From Sphingomonas sp. Ant H11 (GTDB lineage Bacteria > Pseudomonadota > Alphaproteobacteria > Sphingomonadales > Sphingomonadaceae), in assembly GCF_000797515.1 (NCBI RefSeq), contig NZ_JSBN01000157.1:1-47070 (forward strand): a stretch of 47,070 nucleotides of DNA, given 5' to 3'. Below, one piece after another: positions 1 through 8,184 of the stretch (the stretch's first letter is position 1; the number at the start of each line of letters is the position of its first letter). Made by a program: the position numbers and the translations under genes. A model generated the notes under the pieces. It did no database searches, was not told the DNA's origin, and was given only the letters and a program-made list of their open reading frames with translations.

Positions 1-18
1 CCCCCCACCCCCTTCAAT

Positions 19-40
19 CCCCTCCCTTCCCAGGGAGGGG
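19..40 (-). terminator. GC-rich hairpin downstream of putA
   Basis: An 8-bp perfect stem (CCCCTCCC against GGGAGGGG) with a 6-nt loop lies 25 nt past the putA stop codon. It has no clear T-tract, so it may be a transcription terminator or one arm of the CCCCTCCC/GGGAGGGG repeat family seen again at 3628 and 6897. Confidence 0.4.
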
Positions 41-64
41 AGGCCCCAGCGATCTCAGGCGCGC

Positions 65-3058
65 CTAAATCCCGCCCTCGTCAAGGCTCAGCAGCGTCGC
101 ATTGCCGCCTGCGCTGGTCGTGTCGACCGAGACCGCACGCTCCACCACGAAGCGGTGGAGATAGTTGGGTCCGCCCGCTTTGGGACCAGTGCCCGACAGT
201 CCCTCGCCGCCGAAGGGCTGCGAGCCGACCACCGCGCCGATCATCGACCGGTTGACGTAGAGGTTGCCGACTTCGGCCAGCGCTTCGGTCTCCTCGGCGG
301 CGCGCGCGATGCGGCTGTGCAGCCCCATGGTCAGGCCATAGCCCTTGGCATTCACGCTACGGATCGTTTCGGCAAGCTTGCCCGACGGCCAGGTGACGAC
401 ATGCAGGATTGGGCCGAACCATTCGGCGGTAAGGTCCTCGATCCGCGACAGCCCGATCAGCGTCGGCGGCACGAACAGCCCCTCGGCCGGCGCGTCCAGC
501 GTCTTCAGCACGGTCGCGCCCGCACGATACGCCATGAGCTTGTCATAGGCGGCCTGGTCGATCACCGGGCCGACATCGGTCGCAGGATCGCCCGGATCGC
601 CGAGGCGCAGCGTGTCCATCGCACCCTTCAGCATTTCGATCGTCGTCTCGGCGATTTCCTCCTGCAGCAGCAGCAGCCTGAGCGCCGAGCAACGCTGCCC
701 GGCCGAGCGGAAGGCCGAGGTGACGACATCGGCCACGACCTGTTCGGGCAAAGCGGTGGAATCGACGATCATCGCGTTGATCCCGCCAGTCTCGGCGATC
801 AGCGGCACGATCGGGCGCGCGTCGTCTTCCAAGAGCGAGCGGGCGATTTTTCGCGCGGTTGCGGTGGAACCGGTAAAGGCGACGCCCGCGATGCGCGGAT
901 CGGCGGTGAGCGCGGCGCCAACCTCAGGCCCTCCCGGCAGCAGGATCAGCGCATCGCTCGGCACGCCCGCTTGATGCGCCAGCGCCACCGCGCGCGCGGC
1001 GATGCGCGGGGTTTGCGGGGCGGGCTTGGCGACGACGGTGTTGCCCGTCACCAGCGCCGCGACGGTCTGGCCGAGGAAGATCGCCAGCGGGAAATTCCAC
1101 GGCGCAATCGTCGCCCACACCCCGCGCCCGGCATAGCGCAACACGTTGCGCTCGCCCGTCGGCCCGGGCAGTTCGACCGGCTGCAACCCATCGCGCGCGG
1201 CGCGTGCGTAATACCGACAGAAATCGACCGCCTCGCGCACCTCTCCGAGCGCATCCGGGATCGTTTTGAACGCTTCCGACACGCAAATCGCCATCAATTC
1301 GTCGCGATGCGCCTCCAACAGATCGGCCAGCCGCTCCACGATCGCGCAGCGATCCTCAATCGACCGCCCAGCCATGCGGGGAAGGCCGCGGCGGCAGTAC
1401 CAACGGCCTTTTTTCGCCTCTTCCTTCCTGCCTTTGTGGCTTTGTGCGAGATCATCTTTTTGCTCGGGCAAAGACACAAAGCCACGAAGAGAAGAAACCG
1501 TCTCGCCCAAGGTCGTACGATCCGCGAGGTCGACCCCGGCGGAGTTTTTGCGCTCCGCGCCGAACAGGTCGACCGGCAGCGGGATGCTCGGGTGCCGCGC
1601 ACCGCCGACGGCAGCGATCTTCGCCACAGGGTCGGCCAGGATCTCGGCCTCGGTCAGCCGCTCGTCGGCGAGTTGATGGACGAAGGACGAATTCGCGCCA
1701 TTCTCCAGCAAGCGCCGCACCAGATAGGCCAGCAGATCGCGATGCCCGCCAACCGGCGCATAGACGCGGCAGTGATAGCCCTGCTCGCGCACTAGCCGCT
1801 CATACAGCCCGTCGCCCATGCCGTGCAGCCGCTGGAATTCGAAGTCGCGGCTGTTGCCGGCCCATTCCATGATCGTCGCCACCGTCAGCGCATTGTGGCT
1901 GGCAAAGGCCGGGCGGATGTTGGGCGCATCGAGCATGTCGCGCGCCACCGCCAGATACGACACGTCGGTCGCCGCCTTGCGCGTGAACAAGGGATAATCG
2001 GACAGCCCCTCGACTTGCGCGCGCTTGATCTCGCTGTCCCAATAGGCCCCCTTCACCAGCCGCACGTTCATGATGCGGTCGAGCGCGCCCGCCCACGCGA
2101 CGACTGGCCGCGCGCGCTTGCCATAAGCCTGCACCGCCATGCCGAAGCCGTCCCAGCCCTTCAGGCTCGGCAGCGCGGCGACCTTGCCGATGATGTCGAG
2201 GCTCATTTCCAGCCGCTCGCTCTCCTCGGCATCGACCGTCAGCGCGATACCCTTGCCCGCCGCTTGCACGGCCAGCGCCTCGAGCATTTCGGTCAGCGCC
2301 GGCACGCATTCCTCCCAGCGCGCGACTTCATAGCGCGGGTGCAGCGCCGACAGCTTGACCGAGATCGAATGCCCCGCCGCCGGATCGCGCCCGACCGCAT
2401 CCACCGCATCGGTATAAGCGCGGAAATAGCGCTGCGCATCGTCATGCGTCCGCGCCGCCTCGCCCAGCATGTCGAAGCTCGCGGTAAAGCCCTTATGCTC
2501 GGGCTTTTTCATCCGCTTCATCGCTTCGTCGATGGTGCGGCCCATCACGAAAATCTCGCCCATCATCCGCATCGCAGCGCCCACCGCCTGGCGCACGAAC
2601 GGCTCGCCTGCACGGGCAATCAGGCGGCGCAACGCACTTTGCGCCTGCCCCTCCCCCACCAAAGCGCGGCCGACCACCAGCCCCCAGGTCGCCGAATTGA
2701 CCAAAGTCGAGTTGGATTTGCCGGTGTGCGCGCGCCAATCGGCATCGCCAAGCTTGTCGGCGATCAGCAGATCGGCGGTCTCGGGGTCGGGCACGCGCAG
2801 GAACGCCTCGGCCAGCGACAGCAGCGCGACGCCCTCGGACGAATTGAGCCGATATTCCTGCAGGAACTGGTTGACCCAGCCCTTCCCTTGCGCCGCGCGC
2901 AGGTCGGCGAGCAGCCCCAAAGCATGGCCCATCACCCGTTCGCGCGACTCGGGGGTGAGCGCGGCACGGTCCAACAGGGGCTTTAGAACATCGGGTTCGC
3001 TCGCGCGGTGGAGATTGCCCATGGATTTACGGGCGGTGGACGCTACGTCAAAGGTCAT
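65..3058 (-). CDS. putA: Bifunctional proline dehydrogenase / glutamate semialdehyde dehydrogenase, linker disrupted
   Basis: PutA oxidises proline to glutamate in two steps: an FAD-dependent proline dehydrogenase barrel (about residues 150-470), then an NAD-dependent aldehyde dehydrogenase (about 560-980). The aldehyde dehydrogenase catalytic Cys lies in GQRCSAL (about residue 790) and the Glu in AETGG. The 997-aa frame is open throughout, but residues about 505-555 are abnormal. The usual N-terminal strand of the dehydrogenase domain is missing and is replaced by residues encoded by a palindromic repeat (1432-1489). Just after it, the expected AAAAFPAW motif reads in another frame, while GRSIEDR onward is in frame, which implies a one-base indel near 1365-1376. 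The gene stands alone, divergent from the MaoC gene. Whether the product is active cannot be told from sequence. Confidence 0.9.
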   Translation of the reverse strand: MTFDVASTARKSMGNLHRASEPDVLKPLLDRAALTPESRERVMGHALGLLADLRAAQGKGWVNQFLQEYRLNSSEGVALLSLAEAFLRVPDPETADLLIADKLGDADWRAHTGKSNSTLVNSATWGLVVGRALVGEGQAQSALRRLIARAGEPFVRQAVGAAMRMMGEIFVMGRTIDEAMKRMKKPEHKGFTASFDMLGEAARTHDDAQRYFRAYTDAVDAVGRDPAAGHSISVKLSALHPRYEVARWEECVPALTEMLEALAVQAAGKGIALTVDAEESERLEMSLDIIGKVAALPSLKGWDGFGMAVQAYGKRARPVVAWAGALDRIMNVRLVKGAYWDSEIKRAQVEGLSDYPLFTRKAATDVSYLAVARDMLDAPNIRPAFASHNALTVATIMEWAGNSRDFEFQRLHGMGDGLYERLVREQGYHCRVYAPVGGHRDLLAYLVRRLLENGANSSFVHQLADERLTEAEILADPVAKIAAVGGARHPSIPLPVDLFGAERKNSAGVDLADRTTLGETVSSLRGFVSLPEQKDDLAQSHKGRKEEAKKGRWYCRRGLPRMAGRSIEDRCAIVERLADLLEAHRDELMAICVSEAFKTIPDALGEVREAVDFCRYYARAARDGLQPVELPGPTGERNVLRYAGRGVWATIAPWNFPLAIFLGQTVAALVTGNTVVAKPAPQTPRIAARAVALAHQAGVPSDALILLPGGPEVGAALTADPRIAGVAFTGSTATARKIARSLLEDDARPIVPLIAETGGINAMIVDSTALPEQVVADVVTSAFRSAGQRCSALRLLLLQEEIAETTIEMLKGAMDTLRLGDPGDPATDVGPVIDQAAYDKLMAYRAGATVLKTLDAPAEGLFVPPTLIGLSRIEDLTAEWFGPILHVVTWPSGKLAETIRSVNAKGYGLTMGLHSRIARAAEETEALAEVGNLYVNRSMIGAVVGSQPFGGEGLSGTGPKAGGPNYLHRFVVERAVSVDTTSAGGNATLLSLDEGGI
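1432..1489. repeat. Palindromic repeat inside putA
   Basis: Arms CTTTGTGGCTTTGTG (1432-1446) and CACAAAGCCACGAAG (1475-1489) are complementary at 14 of 15 positions and enclose a 28-nt loop. The surrounding T- and A-rich stretch (about 1408-1498) is unlike putA codon use. It looks like a hairpin-type miniature repeat lodged in the coding region. I see no other copy in this window. Confidence 0.75.
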
Positions 3059-3156
3059 GTTCCGGTTTCCGGTCGGTGTGAGGCTTGCGCGCAGGCACGG
3101 CGGATGCCATTTGCTTGGCCGCGCCTATGCGACGAAATCAGCTTCAGGGGAATGCC

Positions 3157-3615
3157 GTGACGACCGTTACAGTCCAGGAAATGGCAGGCCGGATCGGCAC
3201 CGAACAGGTGTCCGACTGGGTCGAGGTCAGCCAGGAAATGATCGACAAGTTCGCCGATGCGACTGGCGACCACCAGTTCATCCACGTCAACCCGGCAATG
3301 GCGGCGATGACCCCGTTCGGCGGCACCATCGCGCACGGCTTCCTCACGCTGTCGCTGATGCCGCTACTGTCGTCCAAGATCATCGACGGCGTCGAGATCG
3401 AAGGCGTCAAGATGGGCGTCAATTACGGGGGCAACAAGGTCCGCTTCCTGCAGCCCGTCCGCTCGGGCAAGCGCGTGCGCGGTCGTTTCAAGCTCTTGAG
3501 CTTCGACGAAAAGCGCCCCGGCCAGTGGCAGCAGACCAACGAATTCACGGTCGAGATCGAAGGCGAGGACAAGCCCGCAATGATCGCCGAATGGATCAGC
3601 CAGATTTTCGTTTGA
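3157..3615 (+). CDS. MaoC-family (R)-enoyl-CoA hydratase-like protein
   Basis: A 152-aa hot-dog-fold protein of the MaoC dehydratase family. The hydratase signature is clear: ATGDHQFIHVNP followed by a GGTIAHG segment, carrying the Asp/His catalytic pair. Such enzymes hydrate trans-2-enoyl-CoA or related thioesters in fatty-acid or polyhydroxyalkanoate metabolism. I chose the GTG at 3157 because AGGGGAA lies just upstream and the family motif pattern begins soon after; an in-frame ATG at 3127 would add 10 residues. It is divergent from putA across about 100 nt, which must hold both promoters. The exact substrate is unknown. Confidence 0.85.
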   Translation: MTTVTVQEMAGRIGTEQVSDWVEVSQEMIDKFADATGDHQFIHVNPAMAAMTPFGGTIAHGFLTLSLMPLLSSKIIDGVEIEGVKMGVNYGGNKVRFLQPVRSGKRVRGRFKLLSFDEKRPGQWQQTNEFTVEIEGEDKPAMIAEWISQIFV

Positions 3616-3627
3616 TGTAACCCATTT

Positions 3628-3649
3628 CCCCTCCCGCTCGCGGGAGGGG
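3628..3649 (+). terminator. Hairpin downstream of the MaoC gene
   Basis: Perfect 10-bp stem, CCCCTCCCGC against GCGGGAGGGG, with a 2-nt loop, 12 nt past the stop codon. It is followed by TTAGGGGAGGG instead of a T-tract. The same module recurs at 6897-6930 and, inverted, at 6968-7000. It is probably a dispersed palindromic repeat that may also end transcription. Confidence 0.5.
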
Positions 3650-3715
3650 TTAGGGGAGGGCGGTGTTTCGGGTCGAACGGGTGCCAGCGATGGATTTCCC
3701 TCCCCCAGCCCAGTT

Positions 3716-3771
3716 CGGGGTCGGATGTGCCCCCAGCACATCCTCGACAGCGCGGGGCGCTGTCGACCCCG
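3716..3771. repeat. Compound palindrome with two internal hairpins
   Basis: An outer stem CGGGGTC/GACCCCG (3716-3722 with 3765-3771) encloses two perfect hairpins: GGATGTGC/GCACATCC (3723-3730 with 3736-3743) and TCGACAGCGC/GCGCTGTCGA (3744-3753 with 3757-3766). The folded form would be a three-way junction. It sits inside what looks like a copy of the CCCTCCCCCAGCCC...GCGGGAGGGG repeat (3699-3790), directly before holC. Confidence 0.65.
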
Positions 3772-3795
3772 AGCTCGCAAGCGGGAGGGGAGTAG

Positions 3796-4236
3796 GTGCA
3801 AGTCGATTTCTACCATTTGACGCTCCAGCGCTCGACCGCGTGCTGCCGCGCATTGCCGAGCGCGTGGTCGAGGGGGGCGGGCGGTTGCTGGTGGTGGCGG
3901 AGAGCGTCGACCAGCGCGCCGCGCTCGACCGCTTGTTGTGGACCTATGCCGCCGACAGTTTCCTGCCGCATGCGCAGGCCGACGGGGGAGGGCGATGCGG
4001 CGCAACCGATCCTGATTGCCGAGCAGCCGGTCGCGGCGAACACCGCACGCAACATCGCGATTGCCGATGGCCTGTGGCGCGAGGAAGCGCTGGGCTTCGA
4101 CCGCGCTTTCCATTTCTTCGACGAAGACCGCATCGGCGCGGCGCGGGTGGCGTGGAAAGCACTGACCGATCGTCCCGGGATCGAACGGCGGTATTGGAAG
4201 CAAAATGACAATGGCCGTTGGGAGCAAGCGGCCTGA
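3796..4236 (+). CDS. holC: DNA polymerase III chi subunit (two compensating frameshifts)
   Basis: HolC links the clamp-loader psi subunit to single-strand DNA-binding protein. The start reads QVDFYHLT, typical of chi, from a GTG at 3796. The middle of the protein (ALDRVLPRIAERV..., ADSFLPHAQADG) lies in another frame between about 3820 and 3986, and the C-terminus (AAQPILIAEQ, RAFHFFDE, RRYWKQN) returns to the first frame. A missing base near 3817-3825 and an extra G in the run 3984-3988 explain this exactly and give a normal 146 aa. These are probably sequencing errors. The gene is directly preceded by the compound palindrome. Confidence 0.82.
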   Translation: MQVDFYHLTLQRSTACCRALPSAWSRGAGGCWWWRRASTSAPRSTACCGPMPPTVSCRMRRPTGEGDAAQPILIAEQPVAANTARNIAIADGLWREEALGFDRAFHFFDEDRIGAARVAWKALTDRPGIERRYWKQNDNGRWEQAA

Positions 4237-4239
4237 GGG

Positions 4240-4279
4240 TTGCCCAGAGGCTTGCCCAGAGACTTGCCCAGAGACTTGC
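4240..4279. repeat. 12-bp tandem repeat upstream of ndk
   Basis: About 3.3 copies of the unit TTGCCCAGAGAC (the first copy differs by one base) lie between the holC stop codon and ndk, 75-115 nt before the ndk start. They fall in the ndk leader or promoter region. No function is evident. Confidence 0.8.
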
Positions 4280-4353
4280 TTTGCCGCGCCCCCGCGACTA
4301 GGGACACGCGACTTTCCAAATCCCCCACCTATCAACACAGGAGCTTCACGGTC

Positions 4354-4776
4354 ATGGCCGCGAACCGCACGTTTTCGATCATCAAGCCCGACGCCACGCG
4401 CCGCAACCTGACGGGTGCCGTCACCAAGATGCTCGAGGAAGCCGGCCTGCGCGTCGTCGCCTCCAAGCGCATCCAGATGACGCGCGAGCAGGCCGAAGGC
4501 TTCTACGCCGTCCACAAGGAACGCCCGTTCTTCGGTGAGCTGGTCGAGTTCATGATCTCGGGCCCGGTCGTCGTGCAGGTTCTCGAAGGCGAGAACGCGA
4601 TGCAGCGCAACCGCGACATCATGGGCGCGACCAACCCCGCCAATGCCGAGCCGGGCACGATCCGCAAGGAACTGGCCGAATCGATCGAAGCCAACACCGT
4701 TCACGGTTCGGACTCGGACGAAAATGCGGCGATCGAAATCGCCTATTTCTTCAAGCCCGAAGAAATCGTCGGCTGA
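4354..4776 (+). CDS. ndk: Nucleoside diphosphate kinase
   Basis: A full-length 140-aa NDK that transfers phosphate from ATP to nucleoside diphosphates through a phosphohistidine. Visible motifs are the N-terminal [13 protein letters not shown], the nucleotide-binding [11 protein letters not shown] and the active-site His in NTVHGSDS. The ATG at 4354 is preceded by CAGGAG at 4338-4343, a good ribosome binding site. It is a single gene downstream of the tandem repeat and is followed after 8 nt by an acetyltransferase that may share its transcript. Confidence 0.97.
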   Translation: MAANRTFSIIKPDATRRNLTGAVTKMLEEAGLRVVASKRIQMTREQAEGFYAVHKERPFFGELVEFMISGPVVVQVLEGENAMQRNRDIMGATNPANAEPGTIRKELAESIEANTVHGSDSDENAAIEIAYFFKPEEIVG

Positions 4777-4784
4777 TCCAGCCG

Positions 4785-5327
4785 ATGCAATGGCGCGTGC
4801 GACAGGCAGGTGTGGCGGATGCCGACCTGCTGTCGCTCGTCGCCAATGCGACATTTCTTGATACCTATGCGCCGTCTTTGGAGGGCGCAGATTTGCTCGC
4901 GCATTGTCTCAAGAACAATCGCGCCGAGGCCTTTGCGATCTGGCTCGCCGACCCGGCAACCATCGTGACCGTTGCCGAGATCGAACCGGGCCATGCGCCG
5001 CTCGGGTACGCGGTTTTAACCACCCCCAATTTTCCGATCGCGCTGGAGCCGACCGATGTCGAGCTGCGCCGCATCTATTCGCTGCGCCAGGCGCATGGGA
5101 CCGGCATCGGCGCCGCGCTGATGGCGCGTGCCATCGAGGATGCCGCCCGGATGGGCGCGCGTCGGCTGTTGCTTGGCGTGTGGGAGCACAATGCGCGGGC
5201 GCGTGCTTTCTATGAACGGCACGGCTTCCGCGTGATCGGCACGCGCGAATTCCAGGTCGGCAGCGAAGTGCACATCGACCCGATTTACGCGCTGGACCTT
5301 TCGGTCAGGATTTCGGCTTCGGCTTGA
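4785..5327 (+). CDS. GNAT-family N-acetyltransferase
   Basis: A 180-aa protein with the GNAT acetyl-CoA-binding pattern: a beta-strand ELRRIYSL, then QAHGTGIGAALM (the Q/RxxGxG/A loop), and a C-terminal ARAFYERHGFRVIG. The substrate cannot be inferred. It begins 8 nt after ndk and overlaps tail-to-tail by 23 nt with the minus-strand gene that follows. Confidence 0.88.
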   Translation: MQWRVRQAGVADADLLSLVANATFLDTYAPSLEGADLLAHCLKNNRAEAFAIWLADPATIVTVAEIEPGHAPLGYAVLTTPNFPIALEPTDVELRRIYSLRQAHGTGIGAALMARAIEDAARMGARRLLLGVWEHNARARAFYERHGFRVIGTREFQVGSEVHIDPIYALDLSVRISASA

Positions 5328-5967
5328 CGCTGGCCCACACCGCATCGAGCCGGGCTTGCGTGCCGCCCAGTTCGTGCAGCCGCAGACTTTCCAGCTTGAG
5401 CGAACGGCCGAACGGGAAGCCGCCCTCTGCCTTCCAGCCAATATCATAGATGCCGCGCGTGGTGCGCGGGGTGTCGCCGTCCCAATAGGTGAGCGCGATG
5501 AGGACGGGCAGGCGGCCGGTTTTCTTTTCCATGGCCCCATCGGTTGCCTTCAGCACTTCATGCTCGAACCAGCCGCGCTCGATCGTATCGCCGACGGTAT
5601 CCTTGCTGCCGATGCCGAGCTCGCTCGGGAAGGTAACGGTGGCATCGCGGATCGGGTGGCGGTCGTCATGCTGGAGCAGCAAAGCCGTGCCGTTGGCCGC
5701 GGGCACCGCGCGCACGTCGAAGCGCGAGGAGTCGCGCTGCGCCTTGACCGCGGCGACCCGCTTGTCGGCCTGGTCGGCGCGGTGATCCGACCAATTGAGA
5801 TACAGGCTACCGCCCGCGATCAGCAGGCCTGCGACGGCGATGAATTCGCCGAGGTTGATCCAGCGCCGCCGCGTTGCTGCGGCTTCCGCCTTGGCGACGG
5901 CTTCGGTCGCCGCGACCTGGATTGCGGGGTCGTGCTGGGGCGGGGTTTTCGTGATGTCGTCGCTCAT
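5305..5967 (-). CDS. Single-pass membrane protein of unknown function
   Basis: 220 aa, not recognised. A hydrophilic, Ala/Thr-rich N-terminus (about 33 residues) leads to one transmembrane segment (LGEFIAVAGLLIAGGSLYL), then a charged ADQADKRVAAVKAQRD stretch that could be coiled coil, and a soluble C-terminal domain with beta-like character. I chose MSDDITKTP as the start because it overlaps the stop of the upstream gene by 4 nt (ATGA type). Probably co-transcribed with the YjbR-like gene and purN. Confidence 0.7.
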   Translation of the reverse strand: MSDDITKTPPQHDPAIQVAATEAVAKAEAAATRRRWINLGEFIAVAGLLIAGGSLYLNWSDHRADQADKRVAAVKAQRDSSRFDVRAVPAANGTALLLQHDDRHPIRDATVTFPSELGIGSKDTVGDTIERGWFEHEVLKATDGAMEKKTGRLPVLIALTYWDGDTPRTTRGIYDIGWKAEGGFPFGRSLKLESLRLHELGGTQARLDAVWASVKPKPKS

Positions 5968-6341
5968 CGTCCACCCGCTTCCAGCAAGCGCCGCGGCGCC
6001 ACCAATTCCCAACTGATCGCGATCCGGTCGCCAATGCGGTCCCAGTCGACCTCTTCGCGATCGAGCCGCATCGCAATCCAGCCAGATGGCCCGAGATAGG
6101 GCGGGCTATAATAACACTCCGGGTCCAGCTCGATCAGTATCGCTTGCTCGTCGCGGCCAGTGGTCTTGACGATCACCACGGTTTCGCCGTCGCCATGATG
6201 GTTATGCCAGAAATAGGCGAAGAACTTGCCCTTTTCGATCAGGAAGCCCGGCGACCCGTGCGATGCTCGCTCGACCGTTTCCGGCAGCGCCAGGGCGAGC
6301 GCGCGGACCTTGGCGAGCGGGATGTCGGGATCGGGGCTCAT
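5964..6341 (-). CDS. MmcQ/YjbR-family protein
   Basis: 125 aa of the small MmcQ/YjbR family (CyaY-like fold, sometimes described as DNA-binding). It shows the typical LALALPETVERASHGSPGF opening, the FFAYFWHNHH strand and the C-terminal PSGWIAMRL...DW segment. Its start overlaps the purN stop and its stop overlaps the next gene, so it lies inside the purN operon. No specific role is known. Confidence 0.85.
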   Translation of the reverse strand: MSPDPDIPLAKVRALALALPETVERASHGSPGFLIEKGKFFAYFWHNHHGDGETVVIVKTTGRDEQAILIELDPECYYSPPYLGPSGWIAMRLDREEVDWDRIGDRIAISWELVAPRRLLEAGGR

Positions 6342-6892
6342 CGCGTGACGAAGTCTGCCAGAACCGAGGGGTAAAGGCCATGCTCGGCCGCAAGCACGCG
6401 CGCGGCGAGGGTGTCGGCGGTGTCGCCGGGGAGGATCGGCACTTCGGCCTGGCCGAGCACTTCGCCGCCATCGAGCTCCTCGGTGACGACATGGACCGAG
6501 CAGCCCGCCACCGCATCGCCCGCCGCGATCGCGCGGGCATGGGTGTCGAGGCCCTTATATTTGGGCAGCAGCGAGGGGTGGATGTTGATGATCCGCCCAC
6601 GCCAGCGCGCGACGAAATCATCGGACAGCAAGCGCATATAGCCAGCGAGCGCGATCACCTCGACCCCGGCGGCGCGGAGCGCAGCGTCGATCGCGGCTTC
6701 ATAGTCGGCCTTGGGAATGCCCTTGGGCGATTGGGTGAAGGTGGCAAGGCCCCGGTCGCGCGCCCAGGCGATGCCGGCGGCATCGGGCTTGTCCGAGGCG
6801 ACCAAAGCGACGTCATAGCTGCGTGCGTGCTCGACCAGCGCCATCATGTTGGAGCCGCGGCCCGAGAGCAGGATGCCGACCTTCCGGTTCAA
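6338..6892 (-). CDS. purN: Phosphoribosylglycinamide formyltransferase
   Basis: PurN adds the formyl group from 10-formyltetrahydrofolate in the third step of purine synthesis. The sequence shows the phosphate loop ILLSGRGSNM at the N-terminus, the catalytic Asn/His in INIHPSLLP and the Asp region VTEELDGG. 184 aa is slightly short for the family but complete. The start codon is TTG (6892-6890), giving NRKVGILLSG; no ATG is available before the conserved motif. The gene lies downstream of purM, separated by a 120-nt gap filled by an inverted repeat pair. Confidence 0.95.
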   Translation of the reverse strand: MNRKVGILLSGRGSNMMALVEHARSYDVALVASDKPDAAGIAWARDRGLATFTQSPKGIPKADYEAAIDAALRAAGVEVIALAGYMRLLSDDFVARWRGRIINIHPSLLPKYKGLDTHARAIAAGDAVAGCSVHVVTEELDGGEVLGQAEVPILPGDTADTLAARVLAAEHGLYPSVLADFVTR

Positions 6893-6896
6893 GACT

Positions 6897-7000
6897 CCCC
6901 TCCCGCCTGCGGGATGGGTTGGGGGAGGGGCGTGTCTTCACGCGATGCGATGCTGTTGGAGGTCAGGCCCTCCCCCAGCCCCTCCCGCGTGCGGGAGGGG
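6897..7000. repeat. Foldback repeat between purM and purN
   Basis: Two copies of a G/C-rich module, each itself holding a CCTCCCGC...GCGGGA hairpin, face each other (6897-6930 and 6968-7000) around a 37-nt spacer. The module matches 3628-3660. In the purM mRNA it would form a long foldback that could reduce read-through into purN or protect 3' ends. Confidence 0.65.
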
Positions 7001-7012
7001 AGCAGGCGCGCG

Positions 7013-8122
7013 TCACCCATGATTGTGCGTCGCGGTCCAGGCGCTACGACCGCCCCAGGTTTCCAGCGAGCCCGTCACGGTGCAACCGCGCACGCCCGCT
7101 TGGACCGCGCCGATGGTGAACACGGTTTCGCCCGCCGCAGTCAACGCTGCCGTCACCGCCTCGACCTGATCGGGCGCGACGGCGGCGACCATGCCGATGC
7201 CGCAATTGAAGGTGCGCGCCATTTCCTCGGGCTCGATATTGCCCTGCGCTTGCAGGAACGCCATCAGCCGTGGCTGCGGCCAGGCATCGGCATCGATCCG
7301 CGCGTGGACGCCTGCGGGCAGCACGCGCGGCACATTCTCGAGCAAACCGCCGCCGGTGATATGGGCAAGGCCCTTGATCCGGCGCTCGGCCAGCAAGGGC
7401 AGCAGTGACTTCACGTAAATGCGCGTGGGTGCCATCAGCGCGTCGATCAGCAGCACGTCGGCATCGAACAGCGCCGGGCGTGCCAGCTTCCAGCCCTTGT
7501 CGGCAGCGAGGCGACGGACCAGTGAGAAGCCGTTCGAATGCACGCCCGACGAGGCAAGACCCAGCAGCACGTCTCCCGGCGCAATGTCCTGCCCGGTCAG
7601 CACGCGGTCCCGCTCGACCGCGCCGACGCAGAAGCCAGCGAGGTCATAGTCATCCGCGGCATACATGCCGGGCATTTCCGCAGTCTCGCCGCCGATCAGC
7701 GCGCAGCCCGCCTGGCGACAGCCTTCGGCAATCGAAGCGATCACGCGCTCCGCCACCGCCGGATCGATCTTGGCCGTCGCATAATAATCGAGGAAGAACA
7801 GCGGCTCGGCACCCTGCACGATCAGGTCGTTGGCGCACATCGCGACCAGATCGATTCCGACTCCATCATGCGCATTGTGGTCGATCGCCAGTTTCAGCTT
7901 GGTGCCGACGCCATCGTTCGCGGCGACCAGCAACGGATCGACGAAACCCGCCGCCTTGAGATCGAAAAAGCCACCAAAACCGCCGAGTTCGGCATCCGCG
8001 CCCGATCGTCGGGTCGACTTGGCGAGCGGCGCAATCGCCCGGACCAGGGCGTTGCCCGCTGCAATCGAGACGCCCGCTTGGGCATAGGTGTAGGACGTCG
8101 CGTCCGGGTTCGTATCGCTCAT
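7013..8122 (-). CDS. purM: Phosphoribosylformylglycinamidine cyclo-ligase
   Basis: AIR synthetase, the ATP-dependent ring closure in purine synthesis. 369 aa with the expected motifs: [12 protein letters not shown] at the start, the [14 protein letters not shown] loop, [11 protein letters not shown] and the C-terminal [15 protein letters not shown]. The ATG start at 8122 is clear. It leads a minus-strand unit with purN after the foldback repeat and is divergent from the DUF2066-like gene at 8185 across 62 nt. Confidence 0.97.
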   Translation of the reverse strand: MSDTNPDATSYTYAQAGVSIAAGNALVRAIAPLAKSTRRSGADAELGGFGGFFDLKAAGFVDPLLVAANDGVGTKLKLAIDHNAHDGVGIDLVAMCANDLIVQGAEPLFFLDYYATAKIDPAVAERVIASIAEGCRQAGCALIGGETAEMPGMYAADDYDLAGFCVGAVERDRVLTGQDIAPGDVLLGLASSGVHSNGFSLVRRLAADKGWKLARPALFDADVLLIDALMAPTRIYVKSLLPLLAERRIKGLAHITGGGLLENVPRVLPAGVHARIDADAWPQPRLMAFLQAQGNIEPEEMARTFNCGIGMVAAVAPDQVEAVTAALTAAGETVFTIGAVQAGVRGCTVTGSLETWGGRSAWTATHNHG

Positions 8123-8184
8123 GATGCCCGCCTAGCCATATCCTGCTTGGATTTCCACGCCTCCTTCGCCAAAAGGGCGCCGAC

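Noticed and set aside
155..1795. Long plus-strand open frame (546 aa) opposite putA
   Set aside because: It is a shadow of putA codon bias: Arg/Ala/Gly-rich, without domains, and fully antisense to a well-recognised enzyme. The same applies to long antisense frames at 1823-2986, 3364-4854, 8119-9780, 10507-11514 and 44121-45683.
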